64,000 nt of DNA from Metallosphaera hakonensis JCM 8857 = DSM 7519 (GCF_003201675.2 NZ_CP029287.2:1612001-1676000), one strand, 5' to 3'; shown: positions 18,988 through 28,814, numbered from the stretch's first letter. Numbers and translations: made by a program. Notes: generated by a model from the sequence alone, not told the origin.

Positions 18988-19193
18988 TTAGATCACTAAG
19001 TTACCTATCTATTCAGGGCAGTATATAAATCTTTCCTAGTGTGTATAATTAAATGATCTAACTTTTTAAGTGAGTAAATCATCTCTACTGGAAGAATTCA
19101 CATAACTATATTTACTCCTATCATACTTGATTTTGTATAACGTATAAAAACTAACGGATAGTTCAAATGATATCCATAAATCGTCAGGAAAAA

Positions 19194-19202
19194 ATATATA
19201 TA
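19194..19202 (+). promoter_or_regulatory. TATA box of the Lrs14-like gene
   Basis: ATATATATA preceded by AAAA, centred about 27 bp before 19225. With the ATG at 19235 the leader would be about 10 nt. The 200-bp region upstream is AT-rich and otherwise featureless. Confidence 0.55.
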
Positions 19203-19234
19203 GCTCGTGAATACATTCTTTATTTGTGGTTATA

Positions 19235-19633
19235 ATGTCTCAAAGTCAGATAAGTGGCAGTAGAATAAAACTACCATCAGGAAAAGATGCTGGATTAGTA
19301 GATATACTATCTTTCTGCTATAGCCTCTCTGAGACTGATGTGCAGGTATTAATGGGCCTAATGAGAGGGGATGCCAGGGGAACTGAGGAGCTTGAGAAGG
19401 AATTAAAGTTATCAAAAGCCTCAATCAACAGGAGCCTGAATAAGCTTTTGGAAATTAACCTGGTTATGAGAATTAAGGAACCAGGAAACAAGGCAGGAAG
19501 ACCTAGATACTTGTATAAGGCTAAGGACTACAATGAGCTCAAGGGAAAAATGCTAGGAGACATAAAGGAATGTTCAGATAAGATGGCCGAGCTGGTAGAT
19601 CAAGAATTTAAACCATTAGAGGTAAAGGCTTAA
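19235..19633 (+). CDS. Lrs14-like winged-helix transcription regulator
   Basis: A 132-residue regulator with a central winged helix: LMRGDARGTEELEKEL, then the recognition helix region LSKASINRSLNKLLEINLV and the wing PGNKAGRPRYLYK. The C-terminal helix (about 95-130) likely dimerises. The pattern matches the Lrs14 family of Sulfolobales, which regulates biofilm, motility and stress. ATG 19235 is chosen over GTG 19226 from the promoter position. Its 3' end overlaps the opposing amidohydrolase by 18 bp. Confidence 0.8.
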   Translation: MSQSQISGSRIKLPSGKDAGLVDILSFCYSLSETDVQVLMGLMRGDARGTEELEKELKLSKASINRSLNKLLEINLVMRIKEPGNKAGRPRYLYKAKDYNELKGKMLGDIKECSDKMAELVDQEFKPLEVKA

Positions 19634-20812
19634 CTTTTCCACGAGCTCCCTTAATCTTTCAGTAAAGTCACCCTTTTCGTATATTAGATTCCCCCCAACA
19701 ATTACCTTTTCAACCTCTCTGGGAGGATTATAGACTAGGTGGGAGAGAATTCTCTCTTCCTTGAGGGGGTAAACTTGATATTTATCGATCAGAACTAAGT
19801 CGGCGAGGTAACCAGGCATAATCTTTCCCCCCTTCAGGCCTAACATCTTATATCCGCTCACTGTTGATGCATTAAATACATCAACGGCCCTTATACTAGT
19901 AGACCAATAGTTGTGCCTTTGTAGCATGACAGCCGCCTTCATTTCCTGGAACAAGTTGAGTGAGTTATTGCTAGCTGCTCCATCTGTTCCAATGGTCACG
20001 TTGACTCCCAGATCAAGGGCCTCTCTCATAGGGAAAACTCCTCCAGTGGCCAACTTCATGTTGGACGTTGGACAATGGGTGGCAGATATGGCCTCCCTTA
20101 GATATCCTAACTCCCATGAGGTTACCCACCCCAGATGGACTCCGTGAAGGAATTTCATCAATCCTTCCCTCTGAAGGAGCTCAACTGGGAAAAGTCCATA
20201 TTTCTTCTTGATCTGAAACACCTCCTCTCTAGTTTCAGAAACGTGAATATGAACGTGGTCTCTCTCACTTAGTATGTTCCTTAATTCTCTAATATCTTCA
20301 ATGTCGGTAGCGTACAAGCTGTGTACGTTAATAATCGGCTCAAAGAACTCAGATCGTTCAAGGGTCCTCATTTTTTTCATGATTTCATCTACGGAGCTTT
20401 CTCGCATCAGAATAGGACCTGCTCTGGCCCTTATTCCGTACTTTGAGGAGAGTGTATTAATTTGCTCTGGGTTGAAGTACATGTCTACGAAAGTGGTAGT
20501 ACCAGAGGTAATCATTTCTATTAATCCAATTTCAGAACCTATCATCATTAGTTCTGTGGATAGTTTCTCCTCTTCATTCCACATCTTAGATAGCCATTCA
20601 TGCAGTTCGCCATCATCAAAAAATCCTCTCAAAACTGTCATAGCTAGATGAGTATGAGCATTTACTAGACCAGGGACTACAATGAATTGACTACAATCTA
20701 TTTCGTCTCCCTCTACTTCATTTCCCACGGATCTTATGTATTGACCCTCGATTACTATGTTTCCCGTTTTCACTGCTTGTTGGCTGTCAACAATGTAGGC
20801 ACAATTCCTCAA
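19616..20812 (-). CDS. Amidohydrolase, MTA/SAH deaminase-like
   Basis: Zinc amidohydrolase of the S-adenosylhomocysteine/5'-methylthioadenosine deaminase (SsnA/TrzN-like) family, about 398 residues. Visible metal and catalytic blocks: [10 protein letters not shown] near 50, HIHVSET near 185, HGVHLGW near 213 and [10 protein letters not shown] near 274. The TTG at 20812 overlaps the stop of the upstream gene as TTGA, so I prefer it to GTG 20839. Substrate cannot be decided from sequence. Confidence 0.8.
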   Translation of the reverse strand: MRNCAYIVDSQQAVKTGNIVIEGQYIRSVGNEVEGDEIDCSQFIVVPGLVNAHTHLAMTVLRGFFDDGELHEWLSKMWNEEEKLSTELMMIGSEIGLIEMITSGTTTFVDMYFNPEQINTLSSKYGIRARAGPILMRESSVDEIMKKMRTLERSEFFEPIINVHSLYATDIEDIRELRNILSERDHVHIHVSETREEVFQIKKKYGLFPVELLQREGLMKFLHGVHLGWVTSWELGYLREAISATHCPTSNMKLATGGVFPMREALDLGVNVTIGTDGAASNNSLNLFQEMKAAVMLQRHNYWSTSIRAVDVFNASTVSGYKMLGLKGGKIMPGYLADLVLIDKYQVYPLKEERILSHLVYNPPREVEKVIVGGNLIYEKGDFTERLRELVEKLSLYL

Positions 20813-21477
20813 TGTATATGTTCTATTCGATATTCCCACTCGAACTCGCCTAATCTTACTGCCTTACCTTCCACAATTAATTTTCTTTTGAATAGCGGGG
20901 CGTTGATTACGAAGGTCTCTGCTTCTCCCCCCTCGAATGCCGGATTGAATCCAAAATTTCTAGCATTAAGAATGATCTTCTCCACGTCCTCAGACTTCAA
21001 CACTTTTCCGACTAGTTCGAAGGGGAAACCCTGAGCGGAAGCGGACGTGATGATTATTTCAAATCCTTCCTTCAAAAGCTCCCTCATGTATCGCTCTTGA
21101 TCTTTTCTCCAGAGAGGAGAGTAAGTTTTCAGGCCCAGTCCGTGAGCTATCATATTAATGTTCATTCTTTGGTAGTCAGAGAGAAGAGCCCCCGAAACTA
21201 TCCCTCTAGCGCCCATAGAAGCCGCTGCCTTAAAAGCTCTCTCCAAGTCCTCGAGTTCCAAATCCTTTTGCCCACTGGATTCCACTTGTATTAGCGGAAT
21301 TCCGAGAGATTGAGCTTGATATGTGGTCAATGATACGTTGTGATACTGGAACATCCAAGAATCCCTTCTCCTGGGGATGATCGTAATCAAGCAAATTACT
21401 TCGAATCCTTTCAATACAGCCCAGTGAAGGGCGTAAGTACTATCCTTTCCACCTGAAAAAAGAGAACATATTTTCAT
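20809..21477 (-). CDS. Dph6-like ATP pyrophosphatase (diphthine-ammonia ligase family)
   Basis: PP-loop enzyme beginning [19 protein letters not shown] from ATG 21477; the SGGKDS loop is at about 8-13. Family blocks [29 protein letters not shown] and FEGGEAETF point to the DUF71/Dph6 family, which amidates diphthine on elongation factor 2. The frame is open to 21549 upstream, but that part overlaps a possible small ORF and lacks family similarity. It is coupled to the amidohydrolase by a 4-bp overlap. Confidence 0.85.
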   Translation of the reverse strand: MKICSLFSGGKDSTYALHWAVLKGFEVICLITIIPRRRDSWMFQYHNVSLTTYQAQSLGIPLIQVESSGQKDLELEDLERAFKAAASMGARGIVSGALLSDYQRMNINMIAHGLGLKTYSPLWRKDQERYMRELLKEGFEIIITSASAQGFPFELVGKVLKSEDVEKIILNARNFGFNPAFEGGEAETFVINAPLFKRKLIVEGKAVRLGEFEWEYRIEHIH

Positions 21478-21529
21478 TCTACCATCAAAAAAAGTTTGAC
21501 TTTCTGACGTATTAAGTAATGCGTTATCA

Positions 21530-21601
21530 TTATTTCTTCTTCTCAGCACCGCTTTGAGGTTGCTGTTGACCTTGCTCTTTCTTGCCCTTACCCTTTGCCA
21601 T
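21530..21601 (-). CDS. Possible 23-residue basic microprotein
   Basis: An ATG-initiated ORF translating as [19 protein letters not shown] plus four more residues, very rich in Lys, Gly and Gln. A TATA-like CTTTAAAATA lies about 32 bp upstream of the ATG, which fits a short-leader transcript, and the Dph6-like gene starts 52 bp downstream. It may be a real small protein or a leader ORF. No family is recognised. Confidence 0.35.
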   Translation of the reverse strand: MAKGKGKKEQGQQQPQSGAEKKK

Positions 21602-21837
21602 CAGGGATCTAATTTAATAGTCTATTGTAAAGTATTTTAAAGATTATTCATTTACACCCTACTAAAAACTAATGTAAATGGAATGGGTTAAGATTTAATA
21701 ATCCCCACTTAAATAAGGGATTTATCTGTAAAGTACTAAAATCTATAATAGGAAAGCTCGAAATTATTTTTAATTTTCTCTATCTAGAGCATTACTAATT
21801 TTAAGGGATCGTTTCATAAATGTATCTATTTCTTTAG

Positions 21838-22434
21838 CTAGAGAACAAATATTCTTTCTGTATTACCTATAATTCTAGTGACCCAAAACCGTTTAGGTTT
21901 ATTCCAGAAGTCGGTCACTCTATTAATATTTACCAATGTCAGAAGGCTTGGGTCAAGCATTTCAATTTCTCGAAATCCAGCTATATATACTGATGGAGAG
22001 CTTAGGATTACCTCAATTAATGAGTTAGATTTCTGAACTGCTTTCATGAGATAGGAGGTATTGTAGCATGCAAGTAGGGGTTGAAATTCACCGTCGGTTA
22101 GAGTGGTGCCCACAAACTCAGGTTGCTTACATAGATGTGACACGAGGTTCCTTGAGATATAAGGGAAATCGCATCCTGTAACGAAAACTTTTCCTGAGGA
22201 AACGGCTCTCATAGCCAATTTAATTGCGTGAAGCGGCCCCATCTTTTCATTATCGTGGATCACTGTCCCGTTTACCTGTCTTGATTTATCTGTAACTATT
22301 ATTGGAGATTGAAAGCTACTAGCGACCCTCTCCAACATCGTCCTTCCATCTATTTCGAAGTCACATTTGTCAACCCCAAACCTAGTCGAGTTACCCCCAG
22401 CTAGAATTATCACGTCATAGGAATCTCTGTACAA
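21838..22434 (-). CDS. mobA: Molybdenum cofactor guanylyltransferase MobA
   Basis: Transfers GMP from GTP to molybdopterin to make the MGD form. The nucleotide-binding LAGGNSTRFGVDK is at 11-23 and the metal-binding VTGCDFPYIS near 87-96, in a 198-residue protein of normal size. The start is TTG inside the end of moeA (20-bp overlap), so the two are one operon. Confidence 0.85.
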   Translation of the reverse strand: MYRDSYDVIILAGGNSTRFGVDKCDFEIDGRTMLERVASSFQSPIIVTDKSRQVNGTVIHDNEKMGPLHAIKLAMRAVSSGKVFVTGCDFPYISRNLVSHLCKQPEFVGTTLTDGEFQPLLACYNTSYLMKAVQKSNSLIEVILSSPSVYIAGFREIEMLDPSLLTLVNINRVTDFWNKPKRFWVTRIIGNTERIFVL

Positions 22435-23572
22435 TTATCTCCTCACCTTCAACGTAGCTTCTTCCTCTTTTTAGAATGGTGAAGCCGGAGGCTTTGCTGA
22501 GTTCGCTGTAAAGCCCAACACCCCATCGAAGGGGAACTGCTCTATCCCCCTCTATCCTCACTAGATAAGTGGTATCCATTTTATGATCCACTTGCAGGCT
22601 TAGCCCAAGATGTACTCTCACGAACTCCCTAAGCTCCACTCCTACCATCCTAGAGAGCAAGTGTAATCCATGCTCGTGAAACGAAGTAATAGCCGAGACT
22701 ATCTGACCAGGTAACACTAGCACCGGTTTTCCTAGGATAATACCCAGACCCCCTCTTTTTATCACGTTGGTCGACACGCCTTCAAAGAGAAGCTTTCCCA
22801 TGTCTGATATTGCTCTCTTTACGAAGTCTTTCTCTCCAACGGAAGAACCTCCAATGGATATTATGAAATCGTAGCTCAAACATCTCGACAACATCTTCTT
22901 TACGTCATCTAGATCATCTTTAGCGACTCCTTGATAATGCACAGTGCCGAATCTTTCTAGTAGTTTCATAAAAACCGGACTTATGGAATCAGGGATCCCA
23001 TCACCGTGGTCTCCCCAAGCCACAACTTCATCTCCATTACCAAAAATACAAAAGGACACGTCAACAACTTCCACTTCGCTTATTCCCTGCTGAATGAGAA
23101 CCGCTAGATGATATGGCGTAAGCAGGGTTCCCTTGGGAATCAATAGCTGTCCTCGTTTTACGTCCTCCCCTCTGAACCTTATGTCCTTAAACTTTGAGAT
23201 TGGTCCATTTACAGTAAGGATGTCATCATCCAGTCTAGTGTATTCTATCCTGGCTACTACATCTGCCCCTATTGGAATTGGTGCCCCTGTGGTCACGTAA
23301 TAGGCCTCGTTCTTACCTAGTTCGGGCGGGTTTTTCTGAAAAGGATAGAGCTTTCCAACAACTCTTAATCTACCTTCTCTTTGCAGATCGTCGATTCTGA
23401 AGGCAAATCCATCCATGGCTGAAACGTCACGGGAAGGAGTATCCATTAGCGCGTAAACGTCATGGGAGAGGATTTTGCCTATAGCTGAAACTACGTCCAT
23501 GGGCTTCGCTTTCGCAGGGGCCAGTTTCAGGCCATCTATAATGGATCTAGCTTCGTCTATTTGAATCAGCAT
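22415..23572 (-). CDS. moeA: Molybdopterin molybdenumtransferase MoeA
   Basis: Inserts molybdate or tungstate into adenylated molybdopterin. The 385-residue protein shows the family blocks SRDVSAMDGFAF near 45, TGAPIPIGADVV near 94, SIGGSSVGEKDF near 241 and LGKPVLVLPGQIVSA near 279. It is divergent from mobB with a 28-bp gap and is followed by mobA. Confidence 0.92.
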   Translation of the reverse strand: MLIQIDEARSIIDGLKLAPAKAKPMDVVSAIGKILSHDVYALMDTPSRDVSAMDGFAFRIDDLQREGRLRVVGKLYPFQKNPPELGKNEAYYVTTGAPIPIGADVVARIEYTRLDDDILTVNGPISKFKDIRFRGEDVKRGQLLIPKGTLLTPYHLAVLIQQGISEVEVVDVSFCIFGNGDEVVAWGDHGDGIPDSISPVFMKLLERFGTVHYQGVAKDDLDDVKKMLSRCLSYDFIISIGGSSVGEKDFVKRAISDMGKLLFEGVSTNVIKRGGLGIILGKPVLVLPGQIVSAITSFHEHGLHLLSRMVGVELREFVRVHLGLSLQVDHKMDTTYLVRIEGDRAVPLRWGVGLYSELSKASGFTILKRGRSYVEGEEIIVQRFL

Positions 23573-23600
23573 TCATAACCTCTCATTATTCCCAGTTAAT

Positions 23601-24089
23601 ATGAATTGCATATTTCAGATACTCGGGAAAAAGGACAGCGGTAAAACATTGGTCATGGAGAAGGTGATATCTTCGCTAAGGTCTAAGGATATCATAGTTG
23701 CTGCGGTGAAGCATACTCACCATGTCATAAATCCTTCAAATAAGGACACCTCAAGATATATGAATTCTGGATCCCAGATTACGATCTTACATAGTAACGA
23801 CTGCGCGCTGTTTTGGAAATGTACCTCACCAGACTACATAGACCTGATCCCTGCAGACGTGATCCTAGTGGAGGGTTTTGCAGATAGACAATTGGGAAAG
23901 AGGTATGAGATACACGATCCATCTGAGGCAGACAAAATCGCTGAAGAGATAATAAATGACGCTTCAGAGTGCAAAATGCTTTTCTCTTTAAAGATAAATC
24001 CTGAACAAAAGGATAAAATGGTGTACATGACGCTTTATAACTTAATGAAAAAATGGGGAATAAAAGAGGTAAAAATTCTTGACGATTGA
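23601..24089 (+). CDS. mobB: Molybdopterin-guanine dinucleotide biosynthesis protein MobB
   Basis: P-loop GTPase that assists MobA. GKKDSGKT is at 9-16, followed by AAVKHTHH and the DVILVEGFAD block with the conserved ExF near residue 92. 162 residues. It is divergent from moeA-mobA, and its end overlaps the CBS gene by 11 bp. Confidence 0.88.
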   Translation: MNCIFQILGKKDSGKTLVMEKVISSLRSKDIIVAAVKHTHHVINPSNKDTSRYMNSGSQITILHSNDCALFWKCTSPDYIDLIPADVILVEGFADRQLGKRYEIHDPSEADKIAEEIINDASECKMLFSLKINPEQKDKMVYMTLYNLMKKWGIKEVKILDD

Positions 24090-24789
24090 TGGCTCTGACA
24101 TAATATCCCTTGACTGTTCCTCGACTGTATTAGATACAATATTCTTTATGAAAAGAAATAAAATTAGAAGAATTGTAGTAACATGCGAAGGTAAAATGGC
24201 CGGCCTCTTCACTGTGGATGAGGCTATTAAACAAATTATAGGAGGATCAGTTGAAGATAAATTAAAGGATACAAAGCTGAAGAGATTGGTAAACGTAGAG
24301 TCAAACGAACCCTATGAAATAGCAAAGTCCATGATCGCTAACTCTGTCGATGCCGTAATATTCTCAAGGAGGATCATAACTGAAAAAGACCTAGTGAGAG
24401 GATTTCCTTGGAATGATGAAGAGAAAATGTTTGACCTTGCAGTGAAAGCCATAGCGATAGAAGGGTTCACGAGGTTATCAACTGCCGCAGAGATAATGGT
24501 TAGAAACTCCATTAGACATCTCCCTGTTGCGGAGGAGCAACCCTTGGGCATGCTCTCGGCGAGAGATGTAGTTTACAGGTTTTCGGACAGATTAAGCCTT
24601 CAGGAGGAGGTTAAGCTCGTCATGGTGCCCTATCTCGTTAAGGGCGACAAAACGTTGAGCCTGAGAGAAGGAACCGAGATAATGATGAGTAAAGGAATAG
24701 GGAGCTTAGTGTTTGAAGACCAGGGTTTATATATTGTTACACTTAAAGACCTTGTCAAGCATATTTATATGTACTCAATGAAATACTGA
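24079..24789 (+). CDS. CBS-domain protein
   Basis: A 236-residue protein made of CBS repeats: VLDTIFFMKRNKIRRIVV at the start, a degenerate middle, AAEIMVRNSIRHLPV near 137 and GTEIMMSKGIGSLVF near 200, so two Bateman-type halves. CBS pairs bind adenine nucleotides and act as sensors. It starts with TTG inside the end of mobB, so it may sense energy state for cofactor synthesis, though this is inference only. Confidence 0.8.
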   Translation: MTIDGSDIISLDCSSTVLDTIFFMKRNKIRRIVVTCEGKMAGLFTVDEAIKQIIGGSVEDKLKDTKLKRLVNVESNEPYEIAKSMIANSVDAVIFSRRIITEKDLVRGFPWNDEEKMFDLAVKAIAIEGFTRLSTAAEIMVRNSIRHLPVAEEQPLGMLSARDVVYRFSDRLSLQEEVKLVMVPYLVKGDKTLSLREGTEIMMSKGIGSLVFEDQGLYIVTLKDLVKHIYMYSMKY

Positions 24790-24819
24790 TAGATTTAAAT
24801 CAATGGAGAAGGGATTTAA

Positions 24820-25512
24820 ATGGTAAACTTAGTTTGCCCACAGGACAAACTTCCATTAACAAGCGATCTTAAGTGCCCAAAGGGACATGTGTATAGACAA
24901 ATAGATGGAATATACGACTTCCTTCTGGGAGAACCAAAGAACAGTGATGTCCTAGAAAAGGTCGCCCCATTTTATGAAGGTATCTATGCTCCTCTTGGGT
25001 TTTTGATCACAGGACGAACAAGATATTCTACAATTCTTAGGGAAGCAGGGTTCTACTCTTCTGGAGAGGAGTTTTTAGATATAGGCACGGGTCCCGGGAA
25101 AATATTTGACTACGTCAGTTGTCAACAGTGCTACGGTTTAGATATATCATTGAGATTCCTCAGAATTCTTAAGAGAAATAGAAAGAACGTGACTCCAATC
25201 CGGGGAGATGCGATGAGTCTACCCTTTTCTGATGAGTCCTTCTCTGGTGCCTCTGCGATGTTCGTTATACATATGCTCAGCGATCCAGTACAGGCACTAT
25301 CTGAAATGTCGAGAGTTCTTAAGAGAAAGGGTAGATGCTCCCTTGGTTTGCTCACCAAGAACGGATGGGTAGCTAACCTTCTTGCCAAGTGGTGGAAACT
25401 TGAATTGAGATCCGAATCCTTTTACATTGGGCTCATAGAAAGATCAGGACTGAAGGTCACAGGAGAGAAGCAGATGGGGCCATGGTCCCTCCTAAAATGT
25501 GAAAAAACTTAA
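24820..25512 (+). CDS. Class I SAM-dependent methyltransferase with Trm112-like N-terminus
   Basis: The N-terminus (CPQDKLPLTSDLKCPKGH, residues 5-22) resembles the small Trm112-type zinc/Cys segment that precedes many UbiE-like methyltransferases. Motif I LDIGTGPGKIF is near 87-97, motif II YGLDIS near 106, and the post-I SLPFSDESFSGASAMFVIHML near 129. Substrate unknown. It is 230 residues long, lies 30 bp after the CBS gene, and overlaps the opposing membrane gene by 4 bp. Confidence 0.85.
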   Translation: MVNLVCPQDKLPLTSDLKCPKGHVYRQIDGIYDFLLGEPKNSDVLEKVAPFYEGIYAPLGFLITGRTRYSTILREAGFYSSGEEFLDIGTGPGKIFDYVSCQQCYGLDISLRFLRILKRNRKNVTPIRGDAMSLPFSDESFSGASAMFVIHMLSDPVQALSEMSRVLKRKGRCSLGLLTKNGWVANLLAKWWKLELRSESFYIGLIERSGLKVTGEKQMGPWSLLKCEKT

Positions 25513-25910
25513 GGCAGGGACCATAGGGCTATAGCAAAGAGAACATACGATATTCCATTTACGACTTCAGCTATTTTAACTAGAAGTCCCTGAAGGAAGA
25601 GAGCGTAAATTCCTATGTAAAGCCCCATGAATATTCCAAAGAAAAACATACTGAAAACCACGTAGGCTGCAAGGTCTCCTTCCCCCATTAGAAGATAGTA
25701 GAGACGTTTGTTATTTGTGACCCCAAAAACTATTCGCTCAGCACCTAAGATAAGTCCAACATAGTATAGAATGTAGGGATTAAACGTGGCTATCATTTCA
25801 AACAAGTTAAACGGGACCTTATCCACAAGATAAACGGATGAAAAGAACATCAATGAACCTATAACAATGCTTACTACTCTTTTCTTTATTGCTCTATCGA
25901 CATTGGCCAT
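25509..25910 (-). CDS. Small multi-pass membrane protein
   Basis: A 133-residue protein with four predicted membrane helices at about 12-30, 38-58, 77-98 and 106-130. No catalytic motif is seen. Its start overlaps the end of the next upstream gene by 25 bp, which makes a two-gene unit. Function unknown. Confidence 0.65.
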   Translation of the reverse strand: MANVDRAIKKRVVSIVIGSLMFFSSVYLVDKVPFNLFEMIATFNPYILYYVGLILGAERIVFGVTNNKRLYYLLMGEGDLAAYVVFSMFFFGIFMGLYIGIYALFLQGLLVKIAEVVNGISYVLFAIALWSLP

Positions 25911-26311
25911 GAGTACACACCTGCATAGGTTTCATTTAACTCTATGTCAAGAACTTCACCTAACAAGAGACCTCCTATGGCCCCTAGGATTAGTCCAGGC
26001 ACCCCTAGAACCTTCAGCCCCAGGGATGCCCCTAAAACGCCACCTATTCCTTTCCCTAAGTAACTGTCGTTTACCTTGAATAGGGTAGCGAAGTTGTTAC
26101 TTCCCTTCCTGCCTACCTTCTGTAGGAAGAACGCAGCCTCGGTTATGGCCTCACGGACCTCTTCAGGGTCGTTTGACCTATAAACAGTAGCATAAATCTC
26201 CTCGTTATTGTTTCTCTTGCTCATATATGGTATGAAACCTGCACGCTTGATACTAGCTAGACCTTCCAAGTCCCTTCTTTCACTGATGACTCTAAAAATT
26301 ACCTTAAACAT
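25886..26311 (-). CDS. Hypothetical protein with a glycine-zipper hairpin
   Basis: A 141-residue protein from ATG 26311, which a TATA-like GTATTTAAGAGG centred near 26338 places as leaderless; a GTG at 26329 is also in frame. Residues 1-85 are soluble and mixed. Residues 90-125 form a glycine-rich hydrophobic segment (GKGIGGVLGASLGLKV, then GLILGAIGGLLLGEVL) like a membrane glycine zipper. No family is recognised. Confidence 0.6.
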   Translation of the reverse strand: MFKVIFRVISERRDLEGLASIKRAGFIPYMSKRNNNEEIYATVYRSNDPEEVREAITEAAFFLQKVGRKGSNNFATLFKVNDSYLGKGIGGVLGASLGLKVLGVPGLILGAIGGLLLGEVLDIELNETYAGVYSWPMSIEQ

Positions 26312-26400
26312 CAAAGAATTGTTGATCACCCCTCTTAAATACTTTTGTCATTTCGAACATCGTACCTTAATCTTTTTACCGCAGTTTGTGCATAGTAGAT

Positions 26401-26661
26401 TTGGAGATCCCTTTGACGGGAGATAAAAAGAAATTCTATGCAATTGTGAAAGTTGATAACTTGGAAGTACCCGATGGTTTGTTAAAGACGGGCCTTCACG
26501 ATCATATTTCGTCTGCAGTTGATGAAGTATTGAATAACGTGAGGGCCTATCTTAAGGATCAGGGAATTATTGGGAAATTCAATGCGCATATAGACGTTTT
26601 CGCAAAGGAAGAATCGGTAACGAGACTTATTGAGAGTATAAAAACTAAAATCAGGGCTTGA
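26401..26661 (+). CDS. Small conserved hypothetical protein
   Basis: An 86-residue soluble alpha/beta protein starting MEIPLTGDKKKFYAIVKVD if TTG 26401 is used, which fits a TATA-like TTAATCTTTTT at about 26368-26378. The frame is also open from TTG 26386. Pattern: beta strand, helix with HDHISSAVDEVLNNV, strand (GKFNAHIDVF), helix. It lies 12 bp before the DtxR-type regulator. No function recognised. Confidence 0.6.
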   Translation: MEIPLTGDKKKFYAIVKVDNLEVPDGLLKTGLHDHISSAVDEVLNNVRAYLKDQGIIGKFNAHIDVFAKEESVTRLIESIKTKIRA

Positions 26662-26673
26662 AAAATACATCTT

Positions 26674-27315
26674 GTGTCAGAGTTATCAGAACCCCTGGAG
26701 AACTACATTAAGGAAATTTACGAGCTTGAGGAAACTAAAGGGATAGCAAAAGTTGTGGATTTGATAGAGATCTTCTCGGTCTCGCCTGGAACCATAAGCA
26801 AGGCACTGGATAGACTAGAGTCCTTGGGTTTCATTGATAGGAAGTCCAGGAGAATAAAACTTACTGAAGACGGGAAAAAACTCGCAGTCAGACTCATAAG
26901 GGCTCATAGGCTCTCTGAGAAATTATTAACCGATATCATAGGCTTAGACTGGATTAGAGCCCATGAATTAGCTCACAGGCTTGAGCATATATGGCCTGAA
27001 GACGTTCTTGACAAGATAGACCAAGTGGTCGGTTACCCCAACACCTGCCCCCACGGACATCCCATTCCTGGAAGAGAGGAGCAGGTTAGGGGGACCTTAC
27101 TAAGTGAGGCTCAACCTGGTACCTATAGAGTGAAAATGATCGTCAGAGAAAAAGACTGGATATTGAGATCCGTTGAGTCGTTGGGCCTTATTCCAGGAGA
27201 GCAAGTCGTAGTTCTAGAGAGCAAGAACGGTGAAGTAAAGATAAGGGTTAAAGAAAAGGAGGCTAGAGTACCGCGAGCGTTGGCGGAACAGGTGATGATT
27301 CTTGGAACTCAATGA
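26674..27315 (+). CDS. DtxR/MntR-family metal-dependent regulator
   Basis: A 213-residue metalloregulator. The N-terminal winged helix (about 1-70) has [20 protein letters not shown]; the dimer/metal domain (70-140) contains [17 protein letters not shown] and CPHGHPIP, typical ligand positions of the family; the C-terminal 75 residues form an SH3-like FeoA domain ([10 protein letters not shown]). It probably represses metal transport genes when Fe or Mn is bound. It starts with GTG; the next gene overlaps its end by 14 bp. Confidence 0.88.
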   Translation: MSELSEPLENYIKEIYELEETKGIAKVVDLIEIFSVSPGTISKALDRLESLGFIDRKSRRIKLTEDGKKLAVRLIRAHRLSEKLLTDIIGLDWIRAHELAHRLEHIWPEDVLDKIDQVVGYPNTCPHGHPIPGREEQVRGTLLSEAQPGTYRVKMIVREKDWILRSVESLGLIPGEQVVVLESKNGEVKIRVKEKEARVPRALAEQVMILGTQ

Positions 27316-27667
27316 AGTTCAGAGGTTGATTCTTGCCCATATATACAGATACGGCCCCGATAACCCATGGTATATGGCCAGAAGACTTATGGGAAGTAGT
27401 GGATGGGCTCCTAAATACGATCCTGATCTCATAGAGGCCGAGTGTCATAATCTCGAGTCTCTTGGTTACCTAGTGAGATTCCAAGGCTCCCTTAAGAAAA
27501 GCGTGACGTCATCGGTAAAGCCTTGGTTGAAGGTTAAGGCGAGGGAGATGGGGACTAAGCCTAAGGGAATATATTACGATCTCAGTAGAGAAGGTAAAAA
27601 GGTAGCTTCCCAGATTTACAAGGAGCTGAAAAGGCGTGAAGATAGGAAAGATATTGAGGGAGAATAG
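27302..27667 (+). CDS. Winged-helix protein of unknown function
   Basis: A 121-residue protein with a wHTH pattern: [23 protein letters not shown], then [14 protein letters not shown] and a basic wing ([17 protein letters not shown]), ending in [18 protein letters not shown]. It starts from TTG inside the end of the DtxR gene and ends inside the MFS gene (32-bp overlap), so the three are one transcript. Confidence 0.65.
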   Translation: MELNEVQRLILAHIYRYGPDNPWYMARRLMGSSGWAPKYDPDLIEAECHNLESLGYLVRFQGSLKKSVTSSVKPWLKVKAREMGTKPKGIYYDLSREGKKVASQIYKELKRREDRKDIEGE

Positions 27668-28814
27668 GAGCTTCAGGTTTTATTGGGCCTCTATCTCCTT
27701 CTCCCACATTTCAGGGATAATGTTTAACGTTATATCAGCTTACATCCTCCTGCTTCATTCTCCTACTTTCTACTCTTTAGTTGCAGGGGCCACAATGTTG
27801 ATGGGTTCATTGATCCGCTTTCCTGCAGGTTACATTAGCGACATCGTGGATAGGAAAAGAGCCCTCACCATAACTAGGTTATCTCAAGCCGTTCTGATCC
27901 TCGCTCCCATAGTTAGCACCAATTTCATTGTGGTGTCCTTCGTTGGTTTCAATCTTTTAACGTCACTTAATGGCCCCCTTTCGGCGGGTCTCGTTCAGTC
28001 CGTAATGGAGAAAAAACAAATAATTGGTGGAACGTCACTTAATTCTTTAACAATATCGTTCTCCTCAATCACGGGAGGTGTTATAAGTCTCCTCTATCCC
28101 TATCTAGGGATAACGGCGTTTCTAATCGTAGCGGCAGCAATGAGAGCTTTGACCGCGTTGTTCATAGGAAACATGACCACTGGAAAAGTCCCAAGGACGA
28201 GAGAAAAGGTCAAAGTTGCAACGTCTCTTATAATATTCCCAGTAATGATTTTCTCTTTTCTTGATGTAATACCGATCATGATGAATAGCCTTGTTTTCGT
28301 GTCTTCTCCATTGGAACCCTCAATAGCTCTCGTCAGTCTCCTCACTACCTTAGGTAATGGATTAGGTGCATTGTTAAGTGGTGAGAAAATGACTGAACAT
28401 GGGTTAGCTAAGTGGACATCGGTGGGATCCATAGTGTTGGCTGGGGTCTTAATGGCCATAGCTCTCTCCCCCCTCGTTGTAGTTTATGCCTTGTTGGTAT
28501 TAAGGGGGTTTCTGAGCTCGATACAGTCTATTTCAGTTAGATCGGACTTAAGATCAAGGATTCCAAACAACGTCATGGGAAGGACCTGGGGTCTCATTAC
28601 TACAATATCTTCTACTCTAGCATCATTTCTGGCCCTTTCCTACTCAGCTATAGTGGGTATTGTGGGAACTAGATTTCCGGTCCTGCTATTAGGATTAGCT
28701 CTTTTATCTGCGGGAATCCTGATGCTTTATCGTGGATCAAATAGTAAAAAGAATCCTGGAGCTTTCAGATCCAGAGACAGCGTTGAAGAAGAAAGTTCAA
28801 GTTCAACAAAATGA
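27636..28814 (+). CDS. Major facilitator superfamily transporter
   Basis: A 392-residue membrane protein with about twelve helices. The helix 2-3 loop GYISDIVDRKRAL (about 64-76) is the MFS motif A. Substrate unknown; the operon with a DtxR-type regulator hints at metal or siderophore handling, but MFS proteins of this kind are broad. Its 3' end overlaps the glycerate kinase by 83 bp. Confidence 0.82.
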   Translation: MKIGKILRENRSFRFYWASISFSHISGIMFNVISAYILLLHSPTFYSLVAGATMLMGSLIRFPAGYISDIVDRKRALTITRLSQAVLILAPIVSTNFIVVSFVGFNLLTSLNGPLSAGLVQSVMEKKQIIGGTSLNSLTISFSSITGGVISLLYPYLGITAFLIVAAAMRALTALFIGNMTTGKVPRTREKVKVATSLIIFPVMIFSFLDVIPIMMNSLVFVSSPLEPSIALVSLLTTLGNGLGALLSGEKMTEHGLAKWTSVGSIVLAGVLMAIALSPLVVVYALLVLRGFLSSIQSISVRSDLRSRIPNNVMGRTWGLITTISSTLASFLALSYSAIVGIVGTRFPVLLLGLALLSAGILMLYRGSNSKKNPGAFRSRDSVEEESSSSTK

